Positions 36,577-43,987 of a stretch of 64,000 nucleotides of DNA are shown in pieces. Source of the DNA: Prevotella sp. BV3P1 (GTDB taxonomy: Bacteria > Bacteroidota > Bacteroidia > Bacteroidales > Bacteroidaceae); assembly GCF_000479005.1 (NCBI RefSeq), contig NZ_AWXC01000041.1, forward strand, positions 122,618 through 186,617. The letters run 5' to 3'. The position numbers and the translations under genes are program-made. The notes beneath the pieces were generated by a model, which had not been told where the DNA came from, did no database searches, and worked only from the letters and a program-made list of their open reading frames with translations. The first letter of the stretch is position 1. Each line of letters opens with the position of its first letter.

Positions 36577-37224
36577 TTATAATTGAGTATATTCTAAATA
36601 TTGTAAAATATCTTCCAAATTATCATAATAATCCAATATGTTCGGTTCTTTATGCATATACATTTTTCTCACATGGGAAAGAATTATCTGTTTTAGCTTA
36701 TGAAAATTTGAAGGATTTACGATTTTACACAAAGCCAAATCAATAAAGATCCAGTCAGCTCCAACATCAGGTAGAGAAACCTCTCCGTTTAAAATTGGCA
36801 ATATTGTTTTATTATAGAGTTTATCAAGTGACGAATATTCTGAAAAGACATATTCTGAACACTTTTGAACTTTTGCTTGTAATTCATTAAAATCGGTTGC
36901 ATATTTTTCCCCATTCAAGTTGAAATAAAACTTGTCTTGCATAGATAGCATATCCCCAGAAAAATCGATACTGGGTCCGTCTCTTTGGTCTTGCAAATTT
37001 TTCATACTAAATTTCTCAAACCATTTTGATAGAATATCGAATCTTACACCATAGATAGGGTATATTACGAGAGATGATGTTGCTTCGTCAATCCAGTGAT
37101 CCATCTCAATAAATTGCTTACCACCTTTTGTCTTCAACAAGAAGGAAGAGTCTCTTTTTCTAAATTTATATTCAGAAAAAAAGTTAAGATTAAGTAAATC
37201 TTTTATTATTTTATCAAATATCAT
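36577..37224 (-). CDS. Hypothetical 215-aa protein, possible immunity protein (copy 1)
   Basis: Soluble, acidic/aromatic 215-residue protein with no signal peptide. It starts MIFDKIIKDLLNLNFFSEYK and loosely recalls DUF4304-type proteins, found near toxin loci, though I cannot confirm the family. A second copy at 42430-43077 differs at 8 nucleotides, 7 of them changing an amino acid (including residues 83, 84, 87 and 91). It is the last gene of a three-gene unit, 3 bp after a two-helix membrane protein. Small size, duplication and island context suggest an immunity protein, which is an inference. Confidence 0.7.
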   Translation of the reverse strand: MIFDKIIKDLLNLNFFSEYKFRKRDSSFLLKTKGGKQFIEMDHWIDEATSSLVIYPIYGVRFDILSKWFEKFSMKNLQDQRDGPSIDFSGDMLSMQDKFYFNLNGEKYATDFNELQAKVQKCSEYVFSEYSSLDKLYNKTILPILNGEVSLPDVGADWIFIDLALCKIVNPSNFHKLKQIILSHVRKMYMHKEPNILDYYDNLEDILQYLEYTQL

Positions 37225-37227
37225 AAT

Positions 37228-37497
37228 TCATAATTTTTGTTCTTTTTTATTTTTGATACAGCGAATCTTCATATACAAGCCTATAACTATTAGCATGTTT
37301 ATAACAAGCCCTATAAAGTTTACAATAATACCTGTATCGAATATCTGGTAAATCATACTTACTATCACATCGTTATATAGTGTTTCTACTTCATATTTTA
37401 TGCTAACATATGCGTTAATAACAAATAAGGCATAGACTATAACTAGCAAGAATGATATTACTAAGTAATATATTAACAACTTTCTCATAGCAATCAT
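37228..37497 (-). CDS. Two-helix membrane protein (89 aa), possible immunity component
   Basis: Eighty-nine residues with two hydrophobic helices (LLIYYLVISFLLVIVYALFV and IIVNFIGLVINMLIVIGLYM) and a Lys-rich C-terminus. Its ATG overlaps the TGA of the upstream Ser/Gly-rich frame (ATGA), and its stop is 3 bp before the 215-aa gene, so the three are cotranslated. Membrane proteins of this kind serve as immunity proteins to membrane-targeting toxins, but nothing in the sequence proves it. Confidence 0.6.
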   Translation of the reverse strand: MIAMRKLLIYYLVISFLLVIVYALFVINAYVSIKYEVETLYNDVIVSMIYQIFDTGIIVNFIGLVINMLIVIGLYMKIRCIKNKKEQKL

Positions 37498-37700
37498 CTA
37501 TTAAAATCTTGACTACTGCTGCTATTACTTCCACTTCCAAAAGAACCAGAACCATTTCCACTAAAATAAGAACGTGTGCTAGAACTGTTTGCACTTGACC
37601 CAGCACTAGAGCCAAGACGTCCTGAACTACTTCCAGCACTACCTGCACTTTTTAAAGTTTGTTCATTAAAAACATGTGGATAATTTGATTTAAATTCCAT
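37494..37700 (-). pseudogene. Ser/Gly-rich C-terminal remnant of a gene cut by an IS1380 end
   Basis: From the ATG at 37700 (MEFKSNYPHVFNEQTLKSAG) the frame gives 68 residues, mostly Ser and Gly (GSAGSSSGRLGSSAG...). It remains open into the adjacent IS copy E2 up to 37925, without IS-related meaning there. Only 9 bp separate the ATG from the IS terminus at 37710, so no normal promoter or binding site fits. The best reading is the 3' end of a larger gene, perhaps an effector, whose 5' part was replaced by the IS. A genuine small gene cannot be excluded. Confidence 0.5.
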
Positions 37701-37709
37701 TGTCTTAAT

Positions 37710-38209
37710 CCTTAATTCCGCAATACTATTATAAAATAAACTTTTTAAGTACCTGAGCAACAAAAAAGTTGCTCGGGATTTTGCCATGTCAGAATTTTCA
37801 CTTATCTTAGTGTTGCAAAAAAAACAAGAGAATCCGACGATAGACATGGTGAAGATACAAATTAAATCTGAGAAACTCACTCCTTTTGGGGGATTATTTT
37901 CAATCATGGAGCAATTTGACTCCACAAAGACTTGACGTAAAGAAGTTCGGACTCAATGCAACAAGTCGCATAAAAGCGTTTGTCTTCAGGTTTATCTCTG
38001 TACCAGCCAAGTGGATCAGGGCATCAAAGCGGTATGTGCTGAATATCTATACCTGTAATAATGCTTACGCAGATGTTTTCCAAACTGATTTTGGATAATG
38101 CCTACAACTTATGGGAATGATATTGTGTATTGCCTCAAGTCACATTGTGGGATAAGGGGATATTGTAGGCAGAAGTGGGTGCTTCAAGTTCAAATTATCT
38201 GCAAATTCG
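37710..38209 (+). mobile_element. Internally deleted IS1380-family element, copy E2
   Basis: The left terminal repeat is at 37710, followed by the first roughly 30 transposase codons, then a direct jump at 37923 to the transposase C-terminus (QRLDVKKFGLNATSRIKAF ... VFQTDFG, stop at 38095). The 3' non-coding part then runs to 38209. The junction (gactccaCAAAGACTTGACG) is identical in copy E3, so both derive from one deleted ancestor. The right terminal repeat is missing because a small MITE-like element follows. Confidence 0.82.
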
Positions 38210-38308
38210 AGACCTCTGCAAAACTACGTTTGCTCAAGAATACCATACTTGGCTATCAGCAAGTTATGTCTTTCAAAGTCCTCTGCTATGAGACTTTTGT
38301 AGAGGTCT
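38210..38308. mobile_element. 99-bp MITE-like element
   Basis: Imperfect terminal inverted repeats AGACCTCTGCAAAACT (38210-38225) and the complement of AGACCTCTACAAAAGT (38293-38308) match at 14 of 16 positions. No ORF. It interrupts or replaces the right end of IS copy E2. Termini of this type are seen on IS982-like elements, from memory only. Confidence 0.6.
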
Positions 38309-38432
38309 TGTAATGTTATTCCTTACGTTTTTTGATTCCCATATAAGAGTATTGAGGACACCCTAATATAGGTGTTGTCTGTTACCTTTATATGGGTAAC
38401 ATTCTACAGCTCTATGGAGACCTTATATGTTA
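38309..38432. other. Short intergenic segment with two small hairpins
   Basis: It contains GTTACC-TTTATAT-GGTAAC-like and GACACC/GGTGT inverted repeats about 40 bp apart, downstream of the minus-strand 124-aa gene. They may terminate its transcript. Confidence 0.35.
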
Positions 38433-38807
38433 TTATTCTTTTAGGTATCCAGCATAAATTTTTGCAGGTTTTATTTTTTCCCCATTATACAAGACTAAAT
38501 AACAAGGTTCAAAAATACGGACACTATTTAGTGTTGTGTCACTAAAACTTGCTAATGGAAAGTCAGCATCTAACGCTAACTTTCCATTATAATCATTATA
38601 AATACAAATTCTCATTGTATTTTGAGATACAGATACCTTCTTGAGCCAATAATATTCTTTCAAATCTCCTTTTCTTATTGCACCTTTAGGAGTATTAAAG
38701 TCTTCTATTCTAATTACAACCATTATTAAAATAAAAACGCTTAAAATAACAGATGTAATAAAGAATATTGATGCTCGCTTAATGATTTTTCTTTGCATCA
38801 TCTTCAT
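38433..38807 (-). CDS. Membrane-anchored 124-aa protein, possible immunity protein
   Basis: N-terminal helix (ASIFFITSVILSVFILIMVVI) and a periplasmic domain of about 90 residues (EDFNTPKGAIRKGDLKEYYW...). It starts at 38807 after the purine-rich AAAGGGG, although further ATGs follow at 38801 and 38798. The start lies inside the 3' end of a beheaded upstream ORF (overlap 29 nt), the usual arrangement of toxin-immunity gene pairs. No family recognised; immunity is an inference from gene arrangement. Confidence 0.6.
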   Translation of the reverse strand: MKMMQRKIIKRASIFFITSVILSVFILIMVVIRIEDFNTPKGAIRKGDLKEYYWLKKVSVSQNTMRICIYNDYNGKLALDADFPLASFSDTTLNSVRIFEPCYLVLYNGEKIKPAKIYAGYLKE

Positions 38808-38853
38808 CCCCTTTGCCTATAGTCGTTGTATTACTAACTGGATTGTATTCAAC
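38779..38853 (-). pseudogene. Beheaded 3' tail of an upstream ORF
   Basis: On the minus strand, directly from the IS terminus at 38853, a frame of 24 codons (VEYNPVSNTTTI ... GDEDDAKKNH, then TAA) is open and overlaps the start of the 124-aa gene by 29 nt. Its hydrophilic, Asp/Lys-rich ending looks like a natural protein C-terminus. The rest of the gene would lie where copy E3 now sits. Confidence 0.5.
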
Positions 38854-39252
38854 CTTAATTCTGCAACACTATTATAAATTAAACTTTTTAAGTACCTGAG
38901 CAACATAAAGTTGCTCAGGATTTTGCCATGTCAGAATTTTCACTTATCTTAATGTTGCAAAAAAAAACAAGAGAATCCGACGATAGACATGGCGAAGATA
39001 CAAATTAAATCTGAGAGAGACTCACTCCTTTTGGGGGATTATTTTCAATCATGGAGCAATTTGACTCCACAAAGACTTGACGTAAAGAAGTTCGGACTCA
39101 ATGCAACAAGTCGCATAAAAGCGTTTGTCTTCAGGTTTATCTCTGTACCAGCCAAGTGGATCAGGACATCAAGGCGGTATGTGCAGAATATCTATACCTG
39201 TAATAATGCTTACGCAGATGTTTTCCAGACTGATTTTGGATAATGCCTACAA
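38853..39252 (+). mobile_element. Internally deleted IS1380-family element, copy E3 (left part)
   Basis: Left terminal repeat CCTTAATTCTGCAAC, the transposase 5' end, then the same internal junction as E2 leading to QRLDVKKFG ... VFQTDFG (stop at 39241). After the shared TAATGCCTACAACT (39240-39253) homology stops and a foreign segment with two lipoprotein genes begins. The matching right end reappears at 40613-40654, so the lipoprotein genes appear to sit inside this element. Confidence 0.8.
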
Positions 39253-39421
39253 CTGCTCTTGTGGAAGAATTCACATGAAATGACTCATCCCACTTATATG
39301 GATTGTTTTCTTCTGTTGAAATGGTTTGAAGACTGACCTTTTGATTAGAGCATGAAAAAACAAGAGTTAATGCAAGCATCATGGTTGAAGCCTGCAGAAT
39401 AACAACTAAAAAGCGTTTCAT
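39253..39421 (-). pseudogene. Truncated lipoprotein gene, 3' end lost to IS copy E3
   Basis: It begins MKRFLVVILQASTMMLALTLVFSC with a clear lipobox (LVFSC). About 56 codons remain (SNQKVSLQTISTEENNPYKW...) before the frame runs antisense into IS sequence at about 39252. It starts 5 bp after the cytolysin-like lipoprotein gene, so it was the second member of an operon. The missing part cannot be identified. Confidence 0.6.
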
Positions 39422-39426
39422 AAATA

Positions 39427-40377
39427 TTATTTTATGTTTATCGTATTCCTTAACGTACAAATTGCGCCATTCTTCATACTATATATATTAAAATATAGAG
39501 GCCGAATGGGTTGTTGGTTAAAAATATTAAGTATATCTTGCTTTGTTAAGTTTGAACGTTGTTGAACAATAGGTCTACACTGATTGTCAAATGTGATAAT
39601 TAGTGCATTGCGTACAATACCATTGTTTTCTATTGAAACAGCTGTATTTATTCGTTCATCATCGTTATGGTTTTCTATCGCTGCTATGACATAACATATT
39701 TTCCCCAGAGTTATCGAATTAATACAGCCATAATGATTTTTCTCAACAGGATATACTGACAGTATGTTCTCTGTTTCATCAGCAAGGGAAAAATGTGCCA
39801 TTACTTGATTCAAGCTATATACAATAAAGGATTGATATCGAAGCTGTATACTGTTGTTTTGTAGCCATAAGGAGTCTAATGAGATACATTCTTTCCCTCC
39901 ATATGCCAAACGAATCTCTTTCAGTGTATTAAAGCGATTTTGAGAAAAGGTGAATTGTTCATTTTGCTCAATATCATTCTCTTTTAATGACTTTATAATC
40001 CTCTGTGTTTCTAACAGATTTGGAGTATAATTATACTCATAAAATTCTGCTCCATATGACAGCATGGTCGAAACCTTATTATATTGAGGGTTTGGCAAAG
40101 AAGTAATATGTCGTGCTGAAGTGTTCTCTAAATCAACAACATTTCCAAGAAAACATTGTACGTAGTTTTCTTCAACAATAGGAATATCGTAAAGGTCAAA
40201 ATTATACTGACTATGTTTTATAGTATCATTTTGAGAGATTGTACTGTCATTCTCATTGTGGATTATTTGCTTATTTGGTAATGGTTCATCATTGCCACAA
40301 GCAAACAACATCATTGGTGTAAATATGTAGCAAAATGCATATTGTGCACCCTTCTTTATATAAGGGTATCTCTGCAT
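39427..40377 (-). CDS. Lipoprotein resembling the core of thiol-activated cytolysins (MACPF/CDC superfamily)
   Basis: The product is 316 residues from the ATG at 40377, with the lipobox MMLFACGN. By eye several stretches follow the order seen in Bacteroidetes thiol-activated cytolysins. SQNRFNTLKEIRLAYGG corresponds to the 'YhseeqlalkaG' region. YSLNQVMAHFSL is like 'qfyQkmfevvv', GCINSITLGKICYVIAAIE is like the 'vSnivYGR..y..l.S' strand, and the end RPLYFNIYSMKNG resembles 'aPLSYtfRflkDn'. No C-terminal membrane-recognition domain is present. Similarity is weak and from memory. A -33/-7 pair (CTTG-N20-CACCTTTG) lies just upstream. Confidence 0.45.
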   Translation of the reverse strand: MQRYPYIKKGAQYAFCYIFTPMMLFACGNDEPLPNKQIIHNENDSTISQNDTIKHSQYNFDLYDIPIVEENYVQCFLGNVVDLENTSARHITSLPNPQYNKVSTMLSYGAEFYEYNYTPNLLETQRIIKSLKENDIEQNEQFTFSQNRFNTLKEIRLAYGGKECISLDSLWLQNNSIQLRYQSFIVYSLNQVMAHFSLADETENILSVYPVEKNHYGCINSITLGKICYVIAAIENHNDDERINTAVSIENNGIVRNALIITFDNQCRPIVQQRSNLTKQDILNIFNQQPIRPLYFNIYSMKNGAICTLRNTINIK

Positions 40378-40612
40378 AGTTTGGTATGTTTTGTTAGTGC
40401 AAAGGTGGCATTTTATCAATTGCTATACAAGCATTTTCAACGACACATAATACAACGCTATATTAATTGATTTATATCAATTATAACAGTAGTAAACCTA
40501 TGTTGTTCAGCAAGTCTAAACTGCTATGGTCGTTACCATAGGTGTCATAAATTAAATCTAAGGTTCTACATGCTCAATCAATGTCGACCCAAATAGAACA
40601 TTTTCATAGAAT
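40378..40612. other. Upstream region of the cytolysin-like gene
   Basis: It contains a minus-strand promoter-like pair, CTTG and CACCTTTG separated by 20 bp, within about 60 bp of the start. No other feature recognised before the IS right end. Confidence 0.35.
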
Positions 40613-40654
40613 AACGCAATAAGGACGTTCAAGGGCTTAGTTGCGGATTTGAGG
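40613..40654 (+). mobile_element. IS1380-family right-end fragment
   Basis: AACGCAATAAGGACGTTC and the terminal repeat GTTGCGGATTTGAGG (40640-40654) match the right end of copy E6 (48221-48262) almost exactly. They complement the left terminal repeat CCTTAATTCCGCAAC with two mismatches. The fragment closes the segment begun by copy E3. Confidence 0.75.
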
Positions 40655-40661
40655 TTACGTT

Positions 40662-40709
40662 AAAGTAGCTCATGCCATGGTAAAATGTATCCATGGCAAG
40701 GCCTACTTT
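40662..40709. terminator. Hairpin downstream of the 362-codon secreted-protein gene
   Basis: AAAGTAG/CTACTTT outer and GCCATGG/CCATGGC inner arms surround a 10-nt loop. It lies 29 bp beyond the minus-strand stop codon at 40739. The T-run is short, so efficiency is uncertain. Confidence 0.5.
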
Positions 40710-40738
40710 TTATTTGTAGAGTAAGAGAGAAGAAACCA

Positions 40739-41803
40739 TTATTCAACCTGTGTCATATGACTTTCCATTATTTGCACTAATTGTGGTGCTAATGGAGTGA
40801 CTATTGTACTATCATCCCATTCAGAAAAAGGCTCGTTTGATTTTGATTTCCTAACTTTTTTGTACTGCCTCATTTCGTCTTTTGAGATATACTTGTGTTC
40901 CAAAACATATAGTTCATCGAAAACTTCAATCATCTGTTCTTTGGGCTCCTTCTTGTGACTAAAAAACAACTTTCTATAGTTCTTTCGGTTTATCAAATCC
41001 ATATAAGATTGATATTCAGACTTATATATATAATTTTCTGTCTGATAAAAGTTCTCAAGCCGTGTAGTATAGCCAAATAGTGTTTTAGGCTTCTTTTCTT
41101 TAGTACTAAGAACATCATATTCAACTCGCAATACCCCTTGAACTGTATCTAACCTTATTACACCTCCAACCATTTCGTTTAAGAATAATCGGCAATCTAT
41201 ACTATCTGCATTATATCTCCATCCTTCTTTTTTTAATGATTCTATCAATGTGAGACCATCCAAATATGGAGTATAAATATATTTATCAACAAGAGTATTT
41301 GTTCTTTTTTTATCCTTTTCAATCAATTCGTTGTTTTGGAAAGTACGGATCTTTTGAACAAATCTCTCCGTATCTTTATGTTTTACATTGATAAAAAAAT
41401 CCAAGAAGCCGTCTCTGAAATATTTCATGCAAGAATCATTCAGTTGATAGCTTCGAAAGTAAGTCTTAAGATAAATGTAATCTGTATTCTTTGCTGTAAC
41501 TGTCACCTCTTTCAATTGATAGTCAATAGGAGAAAGAAAAACATTTTTGCCTTTCTTAAATTGTGAGGATTTCACATTCTCTGGATTATAGGCAATATGC
41601 TGTATAGTAACAATCTCATCACTCAAGTTTTTAGGTAAATTACCGTCAATATCTGTCGTTCCAACGACAGCCCCTTTGTTATTTAAAATCTGCGCATAGG
41701 ATATTGGCTGATTTGTTGTTTTATCCAGCAATACAGCCTGACCTAAGACATTCAGATTTACAATGAATAATAAGGGTAAAATAATGCAAATTTTTACTTT
41801 CAT
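40739..41803 (-). CDS. Secreted protein with CarboxypepD_reg-like (transthyretin-like) domain
   Basis: From the ATG at 41803 the product has 354 residues: a signal peptide (MKVKICIILPLLFIVNLNVLG), then a beta-sandwich typical of carboxypeptidase-regulatory-like domains (TNQPISYAQILNNKGAVVGTTDIDGNL, split over about 29-55, and DYQLKEVTVTA). A long alpha/beta C-terminal region of unknown fold (about 105-354) follows. Such proteins are common in Bacteroidetes and often surface associated. The IS1380 terminus E4 lies 38 bp upstream, and a 12-codon ORF tail ends one base before the start. Confidence 0.7.
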   Translation of the reverse strand: MKVKICIILPLLFIVNLNVLGQAVLLDKTTNQPISYAQILNNKGAVVGTTDIDGNLPKNLSDEIVTIQHIAYNPENVKSSQFKKGKNVFLSPIDYQLKEVTVTAKNTDYIYLKTYFRSYQLNDSCMKYFRDGFLDFFINVKHKDTERFVQKIRTFQNNELIEKDKKRTNTLVDKYIYTPYLDGLTLIESLKKEGWRYNADSIDCRLFLNEMVGGVIRLDTVQGVLRVEYDVLSTKEKKPKTLFGYTTRLENFYQTENYIYKSEYQSYMDLINRKNYRKLFFSHKKEPKEQMIEVFDELYVLEHKYISKDEMRQYKKVRKSKSNEPFSEWDDSTIVTPLAPQLVQIMESHMTQVE

Positions 41804-41804
41804 A

Positions 41805-41843
41805 CTAATAAAAGAACTTATTGTCATCCAAAACTATAATACC
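41805..41843 (-). pseudogene. Beheaded 3' tail of an upstream ORF
   Basis: From the IS terminus a 12-codon frame (GIIVLDDNKFFY, TAG) is open and ends one base before the start of the 362-codon frame's gene. Short enough to be chance by itself; it counts because the same layout recurs at four other IS ends. Confidence 0.35.
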
Positions 41844-42130
41844 TTAATTCCTCAACACTATTATAAATTAAACTTTTTAAGTATCTGAGCAACAAAAAGT
41901 TGCTCAGGATTTTGCCATGTCAGAATTTTCACTTATCTTAGTGTTGCAAAAAAAACAAGAGAATCCGACGATAGACATGGCGAAGATACAAATTAAATCT
42001 GAGAGAGACTCACTCCTTTTGGGGGATTATTTTCAATCATGGAGCAATTTGACTCCACATTATCATCTGTAATCAACTCAACCCTCGGTCTAAGGTGTAG
42101 ATCGTTCGGTTATCAGTACAGCGAAATCAT
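41842..42130 (+). mobile_element. IS1380-family left-end fragment, copy E4
   Basis: Terminal repeat CCTTAATTCCTCAAC, then transposase codons continuing further than in E1-E3 (MEQFDSTLSSVINSTLGLRC and GYQYSEIIRSL). At about 42135 it fuses directly to the antisense of a different transposase remnant. The chimeric 87-codon plus-strand frame across the junction is not a gene. Confidence 0.8.
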
Positions 42131-42425
42131 CCGTTCCCTTGCGTTTCTTCTTAATCAGTCCGATCTTCAGACATTTGTTGTATTCCCTCTCTATCCTGTC
42201 CTAGGGAAGGTGGTCGGCCAGCTTGACCCAACGGTTGGATTTGCTCAATCCCGAAAGTGGCTCCTGAAGTTCAAACAGGTCGTCGTGACTGCGATATTGT
42301 GAGTAGTATTTCATCTCGATTCTTGAATGTTTTAACATCCAAAGGTAGTCATTTTGGACGGATTGACCAAACTTTACACAACATAAATGGTTAATTGTCA
42401 GATAGTTAAAGTTAATTAGTAGGCC
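42131..42425 (-). pseudogene. 5' remnant of a second IS family transposase (IS5/IS1182-like)
   Basis: On the minus strand, reading from an end GGGCCTACTAATTAAC through a TACCTTTG promoter element, the frame begins MKYYSQYRSHDDLFELQEPL and continues LSKSNRWVKLADHLP before an in-frame TAG and DRIEREYNK. The homologous remnant is at 45360-45684. Family assignment is tentative; I recognise the N-terminal domain as that of DDE transposases of Bacteroidetes. Confidence 0.65.
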
Positions 42426-42429
42426 CTAC

Positions 42430-43077
42430 TTATAATTGAGTGTATTCTAAATATTGTAAAATATCTTCCAAATTATCATAATAATCCAATATGTTCGGTT
42501 CTTTACGCATATACATTTTTCTCACATGGGAAAGAATTATCTGTTTTAGCTTATGAAAATTTGAAGGATTTACGATTTTACACAAAGCCAAATCAATAAA
42601 GATCCAGTCAGCTCCAACATCAGGTAGAGAAACCTCTCCGTTTAAAATTGGCACTATTGTTTTATTATAGAGTTTATCAAGTGACGAATATTCTGAAAAG
42701 ACATATTCTGCACACTTTTGAACTTTTGCTTGTAATTCATTAAAATCGGTTGCATATTTTTCCCCATTCAAGTTGAAATAAAACTTGTCTTGCATAGATA
42801 GCATATTCCCAGAAAAAGCGATACTGGCTCTGTCTCTTTGGTCTTGCAAATTTTTCATACTAAATTTCTCAAACCATTTTGATAGAATATCGAATCTTAC
42901 ACCATAGATAGGGTATATTACGAGAGATGATGTTGCTTCGTCAATCCAGTGATCCATCTCAATAAATTGCTTACCACCTTTTGTCTTCAACAAGAAGGAA
43001 GAGTCTCTTTTTCTAAATTTATATTCAGAAAAAAAGTTAAGATTAAGTAAATCTTTTATTATTTTATCAAATATCAT
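42430..43077 (-). CDS. Hypothetical 215-aa protein, possible immunity protein (copy 2)
   Basis: Near-identical to the product of 36577-37224, with substitutions G83R, P84A, D87A and D91N plus three elsewhere (Ser to Ala, Ile to Val and His to Arg) and one silent change. Homology of the two loci starts just outside the stop codon (CTACTTATAATTGAG) and ends about 15 bp before the ATG, so the unit moved as a bare gene. Unlike copy 1, no membrane-protein gene precedes it, and its 3' end abuts an IS remnant. Function unknown; orphan immunity is the leading hypothesis. Confidence 0.7.
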   Translation of the reverse strand: MIFDKIIKDLLNLNFFSEYKFRKRDSSFLLKTKGGKQFIEMDHWIDEATSSLVIYPIYGVRFDILSKWFEKFSMKNLQDQRDRASIAFSGNMLSMQDKFYFNLNGEKYATDFNELQAKVQKCAEYVFSEYSSLDKLYNKTIVPILNGEVSLPDVGADWIFIDLALCKIVNPSNFHKLKQIILSHVRKMYMRKEPNILDYYDNLEDILQYLEYTQL

Positions 43078-43094
43078 AATTCATAATTTTACGA

Positions 43095-43129
43095 TTCAAT
43101 GATAGTATTCCCTAAGTACTATCATTGAA
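43095..43129. repeat. Perfect 13-bp inverted repeat
   Basis: TTCAATGATAGTA and TACTATCATTGAA flank a 9-bp centre (TTCCCTAAG), between the 213-aa gene and copy 2 of the 215-aa gene. It lacks a T-run in either direction and could be an operator or hairpin. The surrounding 43130-43345 holds no gene; a lone TATCTTTG on the plus strand (43263-43270) points to nothing downstream. Confidence 0.65.
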
Positions 43130-43345
43130 ATTCATTTATTTTTTATTTACACGGTTATATTCTTTTACACTACTGTCCACGAAAATCTTTTAACAATCTC
43201 TTGAAACACCTATAAATACAAGCTTATAGGAGATAAAATAGACTCCCTACTTATGAAAAGAGTATCTTTGCCACAAATTACAATTTGAAAGCAGACCCTA
43301 GCTACTGATTAGAAACATTACTGTACCACCACTATATTAAAAAAA

Positions 43346-43987
43346 TCATTGTATAATTGACTGAATTTTTTTTATGACTTCCTCACTAATATCTTCAGGT
43401 ATCTGCATATCTCCAAATGTGACTCTTCTGTTTTTAGGATACTTATCTCCCCATATAACCGATTCAAGAGCATTGTAAAGAGCCTCTATACTTGGTATCT
43501 GAAGTTCATCATTGCTATATTTACTTAATGCGTTGTTGAATAATGAAAATAGCAAGGATATATATAACTTATTCTTTGTAGTATGGCAATAAGTCCCCAT
43601 ACAACTAATAGCTGTATGGATAGTATCTTCATAAGATTCATCATCTAAATTGATGAACTTGCAAAGTACATCTTCATATTTTTCCGCTAAATTCCAATAA
43701 CTACTACTACATAACACTTTCAAAGCAACGGCTGTGATTGAATCACAAAATGCTTCTGTATTAATGAATTTCTCAACTATAGCTATGTTTCCTTTAGTTG
43801 GTTTCGTACATAGACCAAAAGCTGCAATACCATTGTGAATTCCATAGGAAAAATCCTCCTCCCAAGAACATGTTTTAATCTTATTTAACAAATTCTTCAG
43901 GTATAGAAATTCTTCCTCTGTCAATGAAAATGTCCATTTTGCTTTATTGAACAACGAAGACATTTCTTTTTTATTCTGCAATTTCAT
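43346..43987 (-). CDS. Hypothetical 213-aa helical protein, possible immunity protein
   Basis: No signal peptide. Mostly helical with HEAT-like pairs (EEEFLYLKNLLNKIK, GIAAFGLC, DSITAVALKVLCSS, YEDTIHTAISCMG), a fold shared by several immunity families. The ATG at 43987 overlaps the 3' end of a beheaded ORF by 17 nt, and IS1380 end E5 lies 26 bp upstream. The gene layout of an overlapping upstream remnant, a small helical cytoplasmic protein and no partner supports an orphan immunity protein. No family can be named with confidence. Confidence 0.65.
   Translation of the reverse strand: MKLQNKKEMSSLFNKAKWTFSLTEEEFLYLKNLLNKIKTCSWEEDFSYGIHNGIAAFGLCTKPTKGNIAIVEKFINTEAFCDSITAVALKVLCSSSYWNLAEKYEDVLCKFINLDDESYEDTIHTAISCMGTYCHTTKNKLYISLLFSLFNNALSKYSNDELQIPSIEALYNALESVIWGDKYPKNRRVTFGDMQIPEDISEEVIKKIQSIIQ

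Noticed and set aside
37701..37925. Extension of the Ser/Gly-rich frame through the IS end
   Set aside because: The added residues are antisense of the IS1380 left end, so the open frame there is incidental.
38989..39243. 84-codon frame joining transposase N- and C-termini
   Set aside because: The N-terminal part is out of the natural transposase frame and most of the enzyme is deleted; treated as IS remnant.
42039..42302. 87-codon plus-strand frame
   Set aside because: Chimera of IS1380 transposase codons with the antisense of another transposase; not a gene.
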